Positions 27,354 through 37,103 of a DNA stretch of 64,000 nt are shown here, in pieces; position 1 is the first letter of the stretch; each line of letters opens with the position of its first letter. Below the pieces are notes generated by a model. That model was not told where the DNA came from. It made no database searches and saw only the letters and a program-made list of their open reading frames with translations. The stretch is taken from the NCBI RefSeq assembly GCF_000513135.1, contig NZ_BAUV01000006.1, positions 62,001 through 126,000 of the forward strand. The letters are read 5' to 3'. The stretch is from Halalkalibacter akibai JCM 9157 (GTDB taxonomy: Bacteria; Bacillota; Bacilli; Bacillales; Bacillaceae_D). The translations under genes were made by a program, and so were the position numbers.

Positions 27354-28049
27354 TTACATTTTTTTTAAGATTGATGAAACAAGTAGATGCGATTGTTCAC
27401 TTGCCAGTTGTGTGAATTCAGCAAAGTTCATTGAGGCTTCACCATTCGCCTTATCGGACATTGATCGAATGATCACAAATGGAACTTGATTCATTTTAGC
27501 AACTTGAGCTACGGCTGCCCCTTCCATCTCCACACATACCGCATCGAATTCGCTTCTTAATGTTTGGACAATCTCTGCAGAAGCAATAAATTGATCTCCA
27601 CTTACAACTCTACCTTGGACAATATGACGTTCGGTGCTCTCCTCCGCTGCAGCAACTGCCATTTTCACCAAAGTGCTGTCTGCTTCGAAATCAGAAGAAT
27701 CTTCGAAATAAGGAATTTGTCCTTTCTTAAACCCTAGTGCTGTTACATCAATATCATGTTGAATGGCACTCGTTGAAATGACTAAATCTCCTACATTTAG
27801 ACTTTCATCTATAGCCCCTGCAACGCCCGTAAATAACAGATGAGAAATCTCAAACTTGTCTATTAAAATTTGAGTCGTTAAAGCCGCATTCACTTTCCCA
27901 ACACCACACCGACAAAGGATGATTTTTTTCTCTTTTAACGTTCCTTCATAAAAGGTCACAGATGCATAAACATGAGTTTCTGAAACCTTCATTTCGGCTT
28001 TCATTCGTTCAATTTCCTCGTTCATTGCTCCAATAATCCCAATTTTCAT
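27354..28049 (-). CDS. mtnN: 5'-methylthioadenosine/S-adenosylhomocysteine nucleosidase
   Basis: It splits MTA and SAH to adenine and the thioribose, in methionine salvage and relief of methyltransferase inhibition. The 231-residue length equals B. subtilis MtnN. Motifs are MKIGIIGAMNEE at the start, GVAGAI, VCVEMEGAAVAQ with the nucleoside-binding Glu, and RSMSDKA with the catalytic Asp. In B. subtilis the gene is elsewhere, so its place beside acuC is a local rearrangement. An AGGAGG-like site precedes the ATG. Confidence 0.95.
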   Translation of the reverse strand: MKIGIIGAMNEEIERMKAEMKVSETHVYASVTFYEGTLKEKKIILCRCGVGKVNAALTTQILIDKFEISHLLFTGVAGAIDESLNVGDLVISTSAIQHDIDVTALGFKKGQIPYFEDSSDFEADSTLVKMAVAAAEESTERHIVQGRVVSGDQFIASAEIVQTLRSEFDAVCVEMEGAAVAQVAKMNQVPFVIIRSMSDKANGEASMNFAEFTQLASEQSHLLVSSILKKM

Positions 28050-28111
28050 TTTTCAACCTCCTAGATTCTTTTTTAGTATACACATTTTTTTAATAACAAG
28101 AAAAGAATCCT

Positions 28112-28141
28112 AAAAAAACTCAAGGGAAAATCCCTTGAGTT
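28112..28141 (-). terminator. Terminator of the ccpA-motP-motS transcript
   Basis: Stem AACTCAAGGGA/TCCCTTGAGTT with a 3-base loop, then T7 on the minus strand; it overlaps the motS stop codon. Confidence 0.85.
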
Positions 28142-28889
28142 AATAAGTTTGTCCATCATTATACGAAGGATCTGAAATCACAATAACGACACGACGGTTT
28201 GTTTGTAGGTTTTCTTCTGACGTATTTGGAACTACAGGTCTCGTATCTCCATAACCAGTTGCAATAAAACGGTTCGTTTCTAAATTATGATTATCTATTA
28301 GAAAACGAATGACACTACTAGCTCTTGCTCCCGACAATTCCCAGTTGGAAGGATAACGAAATGTCGAAATCGGACGACTATCTGTGTGCCCCTCCACCTT
28401 CACCATATTCGGAATAGCTTCTAGCAAGGTTCCCACTTTACTTAGGAAAGGTTCAGCACTTGGTAACAGTTCAGCTTCTGCTGATTCAAAGAGTGTACGT
28501 TCCTGAAGGACAAGTACAACACCTCGATCATCGCGAGTAGCTGAAATGACGTCTTGTAAATCATTCTCTTCTAGAAATTGATCTACTTCCTGTAGCAATT
28601 CATCCATATCAACATCCGATCCATCTTCCCCAAAGTCACCTTCATCAAAAGGATCCTTCCGTTCTTCTCCCCGTTCTTCTGACGGATTTTCAAATTCAAT
28701 AGCAGATGGCATATAATCAAATATTTGCCTTTGATTGAATGATTCTGCGATAGCTCTAAATTTTTGGGCATCAACTACCGACATTGAAAAAAGTAAAATG
28801 AAGAATACTAGAATAAGAGTCATCAGATCGGAAAAAGTAACCATCCATTTTGGAGCACCTTTTTCTTCCGGACGGCTTCTACGCTTCAT
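28140..28889 (-). CDS. motS: Flagellar stator protein MotS
   Basis: MotB-type subunit of a sodium-driven flagellar motor. The 249-residue protein has one N-terminal membrane segment with the ion-binding Asp (TFSDLMTLILVFFILL), a plug/linker rich in Asp and Glu, and a C-terminal OmpA-like peptidoglycan-binding domain (VEGHTDSRP, NWELSGARA). ATG 28889 with GGTGAG is preferred; it overlaps the motP end by 11 bp. The order ccpA-motP-motS equals B. subtilis. Sodium coupling is inferred from the MotPS family, not shown by the sequence alone. Confidence 0.93.
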   Translation of the reverse strand: MKRRSRPEEKGAPKWMVTFSDLMTLILVFFILLFSMSVVDAQKFRAIAESFNQRQIFDYMPSAIEFENPSEERGEERKDPFDEGDFGEDGSDVDMDELLQEVDQFLEENDLQDVISATRDDRGVVLVLQERTLFESAEAELLPSAEPFLSKVGTLLEAIPNMVKVEGHTDSRPISTFRYPSNWELSGARASSVIRFLIDNHNLETNRFIATGYGDTRPVVPNTSEENLQTNRRVVIVISDPSYNDGQTY

Positions 28890-29682
28890 AAGTCTCACCC
28901 GTGTTTTCTTCAATAATCTTATCTTTGTTACTCAAAAATGCACTTAATTTTTCTTGAAGTACTTTTGGATTTTGACCTGACTGTACTCCGATAACTCCTT
29001 CAATGATAATTTGTTTCACAAATACCTCTTCGTCGGTTTTATTCGTTAACTTAGATGCCATCGGAATAAACACAAGGTTCGCTAAAACAGTTCCATATAA
29101 AGTTGTTAAGAGTGCTACAGCCATATTCGGTCCAAGAGTAGCTGGATCATTTAAGTTTTGAAGCATTAGAATAAGTCCAACTAAAGTACCGATCATCCCC
29201 CAAGCAGGAGCATACTCTCCTGCTTTTTCAAGGATTGATCTTCCTTTACGGTGACGTTCTTCCATCGCTACTACTTCAGCCATCATAATATCTTTTATTA
29301 CATCTGGTTCAATACCATCAACAGCTAGTAAAATACCCTTTTTAATAAAGGGATCTTCAACCTCATCTAAACCTGCTTCTAGGGCTAATAAACCTTCTCT
29401 TCTTGCTTTTCCAGACAAATCTACAAAAGTATCAATTAACTTTCTTAAATCGTGATCTTGACCACGAAACGATTCCATTAACACTTTTGGAACTATTTTT
29501 AGCTCAGATAATGAAAAGTTAATAACAATTCCTGCAGCAAGTCCCCCCACTACTATGAGTAGTGAAGCAATCTGGATAAAGAAAATAAGTCCAGAAGGTC
29601 CTGAGTTAGAAAGTACGGCCAAAAGTAAAACAATTATCCCAACAACAATTCCAATTGGCGTTGTAATATCAAATTTTTTCAT
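28879..29682 (-). CDS. motP: Flagellar stator protein MotP
   Basis: MotA-type subunit of the stator; with MotS it forms the ion channel that drives rotation. The 267-residue protein has four predicted membrane segments: two near the N-terminus (about 7-50) and two near 150-205, separated by a cytoplasmic loop with conserved charges. GEYAPAWGMIGTLVGLI marks the third segment. It sits 56 bp after ccpA and overlaps motS, forming one transcription unit. Confidence 0.94.
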   Translation of the reverse strand: MKKFDITTPIGIVVGIIVLLLAVLSNSGPSGLIFFIQIASLLIVVGGLAAGIVINFSLSELKIVPKVLMESFRGQDHDLRKLIDTFVDLSGKARREGLLALEAGLDEVEDPFIKKGILLAVDGIEPDVIKDIMMAEVVAMEERHRKGRSILEKAGEYAPAWGMIGTLVGLILMLQNLNDPATLGPNMAVALLTTLYGTVLANLVFIPMASKLTNKTDEEVFVKQIIIEGVIGVQSGQNPKVLQEKLSAFLSNKDKIIEENTGETYEA

Positions 29683-29738
29683 ATTCCTCTCCCCGAGGCG
29701 ATTCAGACTTGGACTAACTATTGACTAGAATGAATCAC

Positions 29739-30743
29739 CTATGATTTCGTAGATTGTCTAAATTCTATTCTGTGAGGGAGCACTACGATTTGATCAGTCA
29801 CTTCTTCTTTATTCATGAGTTTTGTTAACAGACGCATGGAAACAGCTCCAATATCATACATAGGTTGTACAACTGTAGTTAAAGTTGGACGAACCATTGT
29901 AGCTAGACGTGTATTATCAAATCCAATGATGTCAAAATCATTTGGAATTGAGTACCCTTTATCTTGTGCACCATGAATGACACCAAGAGCCATTTCATCT
30001 GTAGCTGCAAAGATTGCCGTTGGTTTTTCATCTAACTCTAGAAACGTCTGCATCGCATCAATACCAGAATCATATGTGTAATCACCAATTGCAATTAACT
30101 CTTCTTCAAAAGAAATTCCTGCTTCTTCTAGCGCTTCTCGATAACCTAAAAACTTCTGATATCCATTAACCGGATCATCAAGTGTTCCTGATAGCATTCC
30201 AATACGGGTATGGCCTTTTTCAACCAAATGGGTAATCGCATCATAAACAGCTTGTTTGTAATCAATGTTAACTGAAGGGATTTCCTTATTTGTATCAAGC
30301 GTCGCTGCTAAAACAACGGGTACAGGCGAACGTTTGAATTGTTCTACATGCTCTTCTGTAATATGTCCCCCCATGAAAACAATTCCGTCAACTTGCTTTT
30401 CAAGTAAAGTGTTAATTAAGTGAATTTCTTTGTCTTGATTTTGGTCAGAGTTACAAAGAATGATATTATACTTGTACATTGTAGCAATATCTTCAATTCC
30501 GCGTGCTAACTCTGCAAAGAAAATACTTGAAATATCAGGAATAATTACCCCAACTGTCGTCGTTTTTTTACTTGCTAATCCACGCGCTACCGCATTAGGA
30601 CGATAACCTAGACGCTCTATAGCCTCAAGTACTTTTTTTCGTGTCGCTGGTTTCACGTTAGGATTACCGTTTACCACACGTGAAACAGTAGCCATTGATA
30701 CACCTGCTTCTCTTGCAACATCATAAATGGTTGTATTATTCAC
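29739..30743 (-). CDS. ccpA: Catabolite control protein A
   Basis: LacI-family master regulator of carbon catabolite repression; it binds cre sites with HPr-Ser-P. The 334-residue length equals B. subtilis CcpA. The N-terminal helix-turn-helix and hinge ([31 protein letters not shown]) and the periplasmic-binding-like core are intact. Its likely local target is the perfect cre at acsA. It lies between aroA and motP, as in B. subtilis, but a family B element separates it from aroA. Confidence 0.97.
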   Translation of the reverse strand: MNNTTIYDVAREAGVSMATVSRVVNGNPNVKPATRKKVLEAIERLGYRPNAVARGLASKKTTTVGVIIPDISSIFFAELARGIEDIATMYKYNIILCNSDQNQDKEIHLINTLLEKQVDGIVFMGGHITEEHVEQFKRSPVPVVLAATLDTNKEIPSVNIDYKQAVYDAITHLVEKGHTRIGMLSGTLDDPVNGYQKFLGYREALEEAGISFEEELIAIGDYTYDSGIDAMQTFLELDEKPTAIFAATDEMALGVIHGAQDKGYSIPNDFDIIGFDNTRLATMVRPTLTTVVQPMYDIGAVSMRLLTKLMNKEEVTDQIVVLPHRIEFRQSTKS

Positions 30744-30869
30744 AATGATCCTCCTCTACGTCATTTCAATATGATCGTATATAGTAATGTATTGTTATCA
30801 TACGATACTCTGAAGAGGTCCGCAATGTTCTACACTATATATATCGACACCCTTCGAGAAATTTTCATA

Positions 30870-31055
30870 GACTTTTTAAAAAAAGGTCGCTTTTTTACCT
30901 TTTTTTAAAAAGTCAGCCCTGAGCGAAGCCGTTGCAAGCTCTTAAGGGAACTATAAGTGCTCTTCTTATAGTTCCCGCGCAACGAGCGTAGCCAGGGACA
31001 TTCTTTCTGCTTATCTCTCACTACTCAAAAAAAAGGTCGCTTTTTTACTTTTTAA
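30870..31055. repeat. Family B element B3 between aroA and ccpA
   Basis: Hairpin 1 is a perfect 18-bp stem (30870-30887 with 30897-30914; core AAAAAAAGGT/ACCTTTTTTT). Hairpin 2 has outer arms CCCTGAGCGAAGCCGTTGC and GCAACGAGCGTAGCCAGGG and a perfect 12-bp inner stem GGGAACTATAAG/CTTATAGTTCCC. A third fragment at 31025-31055 repeats AAAAAAAAGGTCGC. Relative to other copies, the terminal base pairs changed on both arms together. It fills most of the 358-bp gap 30744-31101. Confidence 0.8.
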
Positions 31056-31061
31056 AGACGT

Positions 31062-31096
31062 AAAAAAAGGTTGACCTTAGTTTTAGGTCAACCTTT
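31062..31096 (-). terminator. aroA terminator
   Basis: Stem AAAGGTTGACCT/AGGTCAACCTTT with a loop of about 7 nt, followed by a T run on the minus strand, just past the aroA stop. Confidence 0.8.
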
Positions 31097-31101
31097 ATAA
31101 A

Positions 31102-32178
31102 TTATCCCTTATATAAACCAGATGCTAATAATTCATCAATAAATTTATTAAATTGAGGAATATCCATTTGCTGTGCTGAATCAGACAGCGCAACAGCAGG
31201 ATCAGGGTGAACTTCAGCCATAATCGCATCGGCACCAATTGCAAACGCAGCTTTTGCCGTTGGAAGTAATAAGTCACGTCTACCTGTTGAATGAGTTACA
31301 TCCACTAAAACAGGCAAGTGAGTTTCTTGTTTTAAAATTGGAACAGCCGAAATGTCTAAAGTATTTCTTGTTGCTGTTTCATACGTTCTAATTCCGCGCT
31401 CACATAACATAAGGTCATTATTCCCACTCGCTACTACATACTCTGCTGCATGAATGAATTCAGAAATAGTCGCAGATAAACCTCTCTTTAGTAACACTGG
31501 CTTTTTCACAGAACCAGCAGCTTTTAATAACTCAAAGTTCTGCATGTTACGTGCACCAATTTGAATAACATCTAAATACTCTACAGCTTTTTCAATATCC
31601 GCTGGATTTACAATTTCACTAATAACAACCATATCTAGTTCATCCGCTACTTTTTTAAGGATTTGTAATCCTTCTAACCCTAGTCCTTGGAAGTCATATG
31701 GAGATGTACGAGGTTTAAAAGCTCCCCCTCTTAACAATTTGATTCCACGCTCTTTAAGTGCCTTTGCTACTGTTAGAACTTGCTCATAGCTCTCAACAGC
31801 ACATGGACCCATAACTAAACGTTGGGCTCCATCACCCATCATGACACCTTTCAAATCAACGACTGTATTTTCTGGGTGTTTCTTTCTAGACACTAGTAAA
31901 GCTTTACTATTATCTTCTTCTTGAAGCTCCAAACTCGCTTTGAAAATTTGCTTAAATAAATGCTGTAATGTAGCTGTTTCAAATGGTCCTTTATTGTGTT
32001 CTGCTATATGGTCAAGCATGCTTCGCTCACGTACAGGATCAAAGCGGTTCACACCTTGAGTGCTTTTTACTTTTCCTATTTCCTGAACTAGACGAGCCCG
32101 CTCATTTATCACTTCAAGAAGCTTAAGATTCACCTCATCTAAATCTGTTCTCAACTGATCTAATTTATCGTTACTCAC
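31102..32178 (-). CDS. aroA: Bifunctional chorismate mutase / DAHP synthase
   Basis: First enzyme of aromatic amino acid synthesis (DAHP synthase, type I-beta/KDO8P-like), fused to an N-terminal chorismate mutase domain that acts as feedback sensor in Bacillus. The 358 residues match B. subtilis AroA (also called AroG). Residues 1-85 are the AroQ-type mutase ([23 protein letters not shown]), and about 110-358 are the synthase, with [18 protein letters not shown] and an [12 protein letters not shown] end block. It precedes ccpA as in B. subtilis; ytxJ, normally next, is absent and an FtsA-like gene takes its place. Confidence 0.96.
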   Translation of the reverse strand: MSNDKLDQLRTDLDEVNLKLLEVINERARLVQEIGKVKSTQGVNRFDPVRERSMLDHIAEHNKGPFETATLQHLFKQIFKASLELQEEDNSKALLVSRKKHPENTVVDLKGVMMGDGAQRLVMGPCAVESYEQVLTVAKALKERGIKLLRGGAFKPRTSPYDFQGLGLEGLQILKKVADELDMVVISEIVNPADIEKAVEYLDVIQIGARNMQNFELLKAAGSVKKPVLLKRGLSATISEFIHAAEYVVASGNNDLMLCERGIRTYETATRNTLDISAVPILKQETHLPVLVDVTHSTGRRDLLLPTAKAAFAIGADAIMAEVHPDPAVALSDSAQQMDIPQFNKFIDELLASGLYKG

Positions 32179-32428
32179 TAAACTCCACTCCCTTATAATC
32201 TTGGCTTCTTAATTACATGTAATTATAAATCAAAATAATCAGAATGTCACGATTTTTTTCTTTAGTGCTTTTAAGCTCCTAAGCTTTTATGCGTTAGCGC
32301 GTTAATTGGTTAAAATGATTTACTTAGATTTTTCTTACCTTTTAAGATAATCTCTAGTACAATAAATTGAAGATATTTGTCGAATAACATAAAGCTTGAT
32401 GTAAATATACAGTGAAGGTGATGACCAG

Positions 32429-34585
32429 ATGACACATGTACAAAATACTCCTCTTTTCGCTCTCGATATCGGAACTCGTTCAGTCGTTGGTTTACTTCTA
32501 GAACAAAACGAGAATCAATATCAGCTTATCGACTCGTTTGTAGAGGAGCATAACGAACGAGCTATGCTAGATGGCCAAATTCATGATGTTCCTTCAGTCG
32601 CTAAGGTCATTTTGCGAGTTAAAACGTATTTAGAGGAACGCCATGGTCATCTTAATAAAGTTTGTGTAGCTGCTGCAGGTAGATCTCTTAAAACGAGACG
32701 TTCAGAGTTCACACTTGAGATTGAAAATAAGCCGATGCTCTCAAGAGATGATTTGCTTCATTTAGAACTTAGTGCCGTTCAGAATGCTCAATTTCTGCTG
32801 GCAAATGAACAAGTGGAAGATGGTGCTTTTGAGTACTATTGTGTTGGTTACTCCGTTTTATATTACAGACTAGATGGTGAACCAATTGGTAGCCTTCTTG
32901 ATCAGACTGGTAAACAAGCATCTGTCGAGGTCATTGCTACCTTCTTACCTAAAGTAGTGGTAGAATCCTTGCTTGCTGCTTTGTCTAGGGCTGATTTAGA
33001 GTTAGAAGCATTAACTCTTGAGCCAATTGCTGCAATAAATGTATTAATTCCTCCCTCTATGCGCAGGTTAAATGTCGCATTAGTGGATATTGGAGCAGGT
33101 ACATCAGACATTGCTATTACAGATGAAAATACAATTATTGCATATGGTATGGTACCTGTTGCAGGAGATGAAATTACAGAAGCTATTAGTGATTCTTATT
33201 TACTTGATTTTCCTGACGCAGAAAAGATGAAACGTCAGTTATTAAAAGAAGATTTAATTACAATTCAAGATATTCTCGGAGTAGAATCTACTTTAGAGAA
33301 ATCTGTTATCGTCGAGTCAATTACAGGAGCCGTAGAAAACCTAGCTAATTCAATTAGCAACGAGATTATGAATTTAAATGGAAAAGCCCCTCAAGCTGTC
33401 ATGCTAGTTGGTGGTGGTAGTTTAACACCTTTACTCCCGCAGATGATAGCAAATAGACTTAATCTCTCTGAAAGTCGAGTCGCCATTAGAGGAGCAGATG
33501 CTATTAAATTACTTAAACAAGATCATGCGATTCCACTAGGTCCGGAACTCGTTACTCCAATCGGGATTGCTATTGCTGCTAAAGAAAATCCTATTGAATA
33601 CATTAGTGTTACAATCAATGATCGAACTTTACGTTTATTTGATATTAAGACCCTAACCGTTGGAGATGGATTACTAGCTGCCGGTATTGAAATTGCTAAA
33701 TTATACGGTAAACCAGGTTTAGCAATTATGGCAACTGTACAAAATCAGTTAATTTCAATTCCAGGAGAACATGGACATCCACCTGTTCTACTTAAAAATA
33801 ACGAACCAACTACTCTGGATGCTCCTCTAACACCAGGTGATGCGGTTATAGTTGAACCTGGGAAAAATGGAGCTGCACCTTCTGTAACTTTACGTGACTT
33901 AATAGAAGATGAACCTAATTTAACCGTCTTTGTAAATGGGATAAAGAAACAATTTGCCTCAAAGTTAATTTTAAATGGAAAAGTCGTTACAAAAGAAACC
34001 CCTGTTCAGGATCGTGATCACATTACCGTTCAACAAGTCATCACGGTTAATGATCTTTTTGACGCTTTACAATTACACGATTTTCTTGTTCCAATTACAC
34101 TTTTTATTAATGACAAGAAGTGGATTGATTCTACATGGACGCCAACGATATTAGTGAATAATAAACCGAGTAGACTTGACCAAAAGCTAACTAATCTTGA
34201 TCGAATTGACTGGGAAGCCAAAACAAAGCTGACAGTAAGCGATCTACTTCAAGCCAAAAAGGTGAAAGTTACTGAACACTTAACCGTCTTTTTTAATGAG
34301 AAACCAATAACCCTTGAAAGACCGTTGGTTGAAGTCCACCGTGAAAATAAACGTCTAACGCTCGAGGATGAACTTCAAACAAACGATTGTTTAAAACTGA
34401 CACGTAAAGAAACTAGTGATTTTATTGTGCAAGACTTATTCTCTTTCGTTGATCTTAATATCGACTCGCTAACTGGGAAAAAATTAATCTTAAAAAAGAA
34501 TGGTGAGGATACTTTTTTCAGTAGCGAATTATATAGTGGAGATAAGATAGAGTTAATCGTAAAAGATGTTTCCTCAAATGCATAA
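32429..34585 (+). CDS. FtsA/PilM-like actin-fold protein with long C-terminal tail
   Basis: A 718-residue protein of unknown function. Residues 8-390 are an FtsA/PilM-type actin/Hsp70 ATPase domain: FALDIGTRSVVGLL (phosphate-1), VDIGAGTSDIAI near 215 (phosphate-2), VMLVGGGSLTPLL near 325 (adenosine motif), and the FtsA-like 1C-type insert between. The remaining ~320 residues contain several short beta-rich repeats with VxxNG- or VNN-like turns and closing hydrophobic strands, possibly ubiquitin-like/ThiS-like modules. There is no membrane segment or FtsA-type amphipathic end. It starts at ATG 32429, near a GAAGGTGATG site. It replaces ytxJ between aroA and ytxH. It may be cytoskeletal or envelope-linked; this is inference. 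Confidence 0.8.
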   Translation: MTHVQNTPLFALDIGTRSVVGLLLEQNENQYQLIDSFVEEHNERAMLDGQIHDVPSVAKVILRVKTYLEERHGHLNKVCVAAAGRSLKTRRSEFTLEIENKPMLSRDDLLHLELSAVQNAQFLLANEQVEDGAFEYYCVGYSVLYYRLDGEPIGSLLDQTGKQASVEVIATFLPKVVVESLLAALSRADLELEALTLEPIAAINVLIPPSMRRLNVALVDIGAGTSDIAITDENTIIAYGMVPVAGDEITEAISDSYLLDFPDAEKMKRQLLKEDLITIQDILGVESTLEKSVIVESITGAVENLANSISNEIMNLNGKAPQAVMLVGGGSLTPLLPQMIANRLNLSESRVAIRGADAIKLLKQDHAIPLGPELVTPIGIAIAAKENPIEYISVTINDRTLRLFDIKTLTVGDGLLAAGIEIAKLYGKPGLAIMATVQNQLISIPGEHGHPPVLLKNNEPTTLDAPLTPGDAVIVEPGKNGAAPSVTLRDLIEDEPNLTVFVNGIKKQFASKLILNGKVVTKETPVQDRDHITVQQVITVNDLFDALQLHDFLVPITLFINDKKWIDSTWTPTILVNNKPSRLDQKLTNLDRIDWEAKTKLTVSDLLQAKKVKVTEHLTVFFNEKPITLERPLVEVHRENKRLTLEDELQTNDCLKLTRKETSDFIVQDLFSFVDLNIDSLTGKKLILKKNGEDTFFSSELYSGDKIELIVKDVSSNA

Positions 34586-34586
34586 C

Positions 34587-34662
34587 AAAAAGGCGAGTTT
34601 CACGATAAAAGCCTCTTTTAATATCAAGACTTATTATCGTGATCCATCGCCTATTTTCGATC
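34587..34662. terminator. Long interrupted hairpin, probable bidirectional terminator
   Basis: AGGCGA and TCGCCT form outer arms, and CACGATAA/TTATCGTG form inner arms, separated by bulges. T-rich sequence lies on either side. It lies between the convergent FtsA-like gene and ytxH. Confidence 0.55.
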
Positions 34663-34665
34663 AAT

Positions 34666-35112
34666 TTAGTTAGTAGCTGTTCCAGTTTCCACTTTCGCTT
34701 GAATTTCATCTACTTCTTTTTTTACTGTTTCTACAATTTCTTCACCAGCATCTTGAACATCTCCTGCAAGATCTCCAACCACCTCTTCTGCCGATGCTTG
34801 AACCTCTTCTGCTTGTGATTTCAAGTTTGACGTTGCTTCCTTTACTTTGTCTACGACTTGAGTTGACTGATCTGAAACTACTTTAGCGATAGTCGAAGAT
34901 TTCTCTTTTGCATAAGAAGCCCACTCATTCCCTTTTTCATAGGCATTCGTCGTTAATTGGTTCGTTCTTTCTTTTGCAGCTTGTGCTTGTTCAGACAGAT
35001 CACTACGAAGCTCTTTACCTGATTTAGGCGCTAAAAATAATGCTGCTGAAGCACCTACAATTCCTCCGATTAAAGATCCAATTAAAAAATCCTTTGTGTT
35101 CATTTCACTCAT
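34666..35112 (-). CDS. ytxH: General stress protein YtxH
   Basis: A 148-residue YtxH/Gsp13-family protein. An N-terminal glycine-rich hydrophobic segment (FLIGSLIGGIVGASAALFLAP) and the conserved PKSGKELR are followed by a long amphipathic, Ala/Glu/Val-rich helix suggesting a coiled coil. It overlaps ytxG by 4 bases (ATGA), so it shares the sigma-B promoter upstream of ytxG. The molecular role is unknown. The third operon member ytxJ of B. subtilis is missing here. Confidence 0.92.
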   Translation of the reverse strand: MSEMNTKDFLIGSLIGGIVGASAALFLAPKSGKELRSDLSEQAQAAKERTNQLTTNAYEKGNEWASYAKEKSSTIAKVVSDQSTQVVDKVKEATSNLKSQAEEVQASAEEVVGDLAGDVQDAGEEIVETVKKEVDEIQAKVETGTATN

Positions 35113-35552
35113 GATTTTTCTCCTCCTTGGGTTTCGTTTTGTTTTTGTTTCTGTTTAAACTTTGCATATAAATCAATAGCAACATTTCCCCATTGCACAG
35201 CTTTAGCAATCTGCTCAGATTGTTTCACAGTCTGAGTTGAAACTGTATTGGAAACATGCCTAATTGATTGATTTACTTGTCCTAAAGACTCTCCAAGTTC
35301 TTTCACTGATGAAAAGACCGTATTTAATGATTCCGATTTCCCGTGGATATCATCAGCTAATCGATTGGTTCGGTTTAGGAGTTCTTCAGTTTCTTTTGTT
35401 ATGCCATTAATTTGCTTTTCTAACCCAGACATCGCGTTTGCCACATGAACTAACGTGATGTTTACGGATTTTAGTGCGCGAACGACATATATTACTAATA
35501 CCGCAAAGGCAATTGCAGCGACCAAAGCACTTATGTAAAGTAGAACTACCAT
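35109..35552 (-). CDS. ytxG: General stress protein YtxG (DUF948)
   Basis: A 147-residue DUF948 protein: one N-terminal membrane segment (about 3-25, LYISALVAAIAFAVLVIYVV) followed by coiled-coil helices and a Lys/Gln-rich tail. It is the first gene of ytxG-ytxH, with a 4-base overlap between them. A GGGAGGTG site lies upstream of the ATG. Transcription probably starts from a well-matched sigma-B promoter at 35599-35624. The function beyond a link to general stress is not known. Confidence 0.92.
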   Translation of the reverse strand: MVVLLYISALVAAIAFAVLVIYVVRALKSVNITLVHVANAMSGLEKQINGITKETEELLNRTNRLADDIHGKSESLNTVFSSVKELGESLGQVNQSIRHVSNTVSTQTVKQSEQIAKAVQWGNVAIDLYAKFKQKQKQNETQGGEKS

Positions 35553-35598
35553 TCTTCAGCTTTCACCTCCCTAACAGACTATAACTCTATATATCGAA

Positions 35599-35624
35599 AT
35601 ACCCATTCTTACTCTTTTTTAAAC
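35599..35624 (-). promoter_or_regulatory. Sigma-B promoter of ytxGH
   Basis: On the minus strand, GTTTAA (35624-35619), a 14-bp spacer and GGGTAT (35604-35599) match the sigma-B consensus at every position. It lies about 47 bp before ytxG, which is a known sigma-B regulon member in B. subtilis. Confidence 0.85.
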
Positions 35625-35672
35625 ATGATTTCATTACTATATTCGTGAAAACAATAAGATTTCCTGCAACTT

Positions 35673-35701
35673 TTCACAATTACTGTTATGTTATCTATAA
35701 T
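35673..35701 (+). promoter_or_regulatory. Sigma-A promoter of the M29 aminopeptidase gene
   Basis: TTCACA (35673-35678), a 17-bp spacer and perfect TATAAT (35696-35701), 40 bp before the start codon. Confidence 0.75.
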
Positions 35702-35741
35702 TCGTTTACAATAGTAGGAGTGAACATAAGGAGGAAGATGA

Positions 35742-36857
35742 ATGAAAGATCCTAGAATTCAAACATTAGCAAAAAATTTAATTACTTATTCAGTTGAACT
35801 AAAAAAAGGAGAAAAAGTCTTAATCGAGAATTTCGGCTTGCAACGTGAACTTGTTACTTCACTTGTCCAAGAAGCTTACAATGTTGGTGGTTATCCATTC
35901 GTTTTGTTGAAAGACCATCAAGTAGATAGATCTCTACTTATGGGGGCTCAAGAAGAACAACTTCAAATGATGGCTGCTTATGAAGCGCAAGTGATGAGCG
36001 AAATGGATGCTTATATCGGCTTGCGAGCAGGTGATAACATCTCTGAGCTATCTGACGTTCCTAGTGAGAAAATGGCTCTTCACGGCAAAACGGTAGGCAC
36101 CAAAGTTCACCGAGAGATTCGCGTACCAAAAACAAAATGGGTAGTGTTACGTTATCCAAGTTCATCAATGGCACAGTTAGCAAATACAAGTACGGAAGCG
36201 TTTGAAGATTTTTACTTTAACGTTTGTAACCTTGATTACGGTAAAATGGATCAAGCGATGGACGCGTTAGTTGCTTTAATGGACCAAACAGACAAGGTTC
36301 AGTTAAAAGGACCAGGAACGGATTTAACTTTCTCTATAAAGGATATTGCAGCCATTAAGTGCGCTGGTAAACGAAATATTCCAGATGGAGAAGTGTACAC
36401 AGCTCCTGTCCGTGATTCCATTAATGGGACGATTACATATAATACACCTTCACCTTACCAAGGCTTTACCTTTGAAAACATATCTTTCACTTTCGAAAAT
36501 GGTAAAATCGTTAACGCTACTGCTAATGATACAGAGCGTATTAATAGAATCCTTGATACAGATGAAGGAGCTCGTTTTATCGGTGAGTTCGCTATTGGGG
36601 TTAACCCTTATATCCAACACCCTATGAAAGACATCCTTTTTGATGAAAAAATTGATGGTAGCTTTCATTTTACTCCAGGTCAATGCTATGAAGAAGCATC
36701 AAATAACAATAATTCAAGCATACACTGGGATATTGTCATGATCCAACGTCCTGAATACGGTGGCGGAGAAATCTATTTTGATGATGTACTGATTCGCAAA
36801 GACGGTCGATTCGTTATTCCTGAATTAGAATCTTTAAACCCAGAGAACTTAAAATAA
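35742..36857 (+). CDS. M29-family metallo-aminopeptidase (AmpS/PepS-like)
   Basis: A cytoplasmic aminopeptidase of the thermophilic M29 family, needing two divalent metal ions. The 371-residue protein shows a family-type N-terminus (LAKNLITYSVELKKGEKVLIE), GPGTDLTFSIKD, a GEVYTAPVRDSINGTI block with a catalytic Glu, GARFIGEFAIGVNP, and HWDIVMI near the end. It is shorter than B. subtilis AmpS (about 410) but matches the compact forms. It is a single-gene unit with its own promoter and terminator. Confidence 0.9.
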   Translation: MKDPRIQTLAKNLITYSVELKKGEKVLIENFGLQRELVTSLVQEAYNVGGYPFVLLKDHQVDRSLLMGAQEEQLQMMAAYEAQVMSEMDAYIGLRAGDNISELSDVPSEKMALHGKTVGTKVHREIRVPKTKWVVLRYPSSSMAQLANTSTEAFEDFYFNVCNLDYGKMDQAMDALVALMDQTDKVQLKGPGTDLTFSIKDIAAIKCAGKRNIPDGEVYTAPVRDSINGTITYNTPSPYQGFTFENISFTFENGKIVNATANDTERINRILDTDEGARFIGEFAIGVNPYIQHPMKDILFDEKIDGSFHFTPGQCYEEASNNNNSSIHWDIVMIQRPEYGGGEIYFDDVLIRKDGRFVIPELESLNPENLK

Positions 36858-36865
36858 TATGAATG

Positions 36866-36906
36866 AAGAGGAGGATCACACTTGTGAAGTGTGGCCCTCT
36901 TTTTTG
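36866..36906 (+). terminator. Terminator of the M29 aminopeptidase gene
   Basis: GAGG and CACACTT pair with AAGTGTG and CCTC with one internal bulge; T6 follows. It begins about 10 bp after the stop. Confidence 0.75.
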
Positions 36907-36959
36907 AAAGTATTAATCCTTTTAGGACAGATCTTTTGATATTTGATATATCAAAAGTA

Positions 36960-37060
36960 GAATGGAGTGGAAGGCACTTGACTCCTGCGGGAAAAGAGGA
37001 AAAGGCAAGGCCCGTCAGACGGAACGTCGAGGGGGGCTTGCCTTCCGCGCAATGGAACGG
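36960..37060. repeat. Family A repeat copy A4 (core form)
   Basis: Opens AATGGAGTGGAAGGCACTTG and closes GCGCAATGGAACGG, in the orientation opposite to copies A1-A3. The right arm is shortened compared with A6. It lies in the convergent gap 36858-37169 between the aminopeptidase and murC, which otherwise holds only the two terminators. Confidence 0.75.
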
Positions 37061-37103
37061 TTCCGATACTCTTCAACCTTGATTGTAGAGTCTCATTCTC
37101 ATA

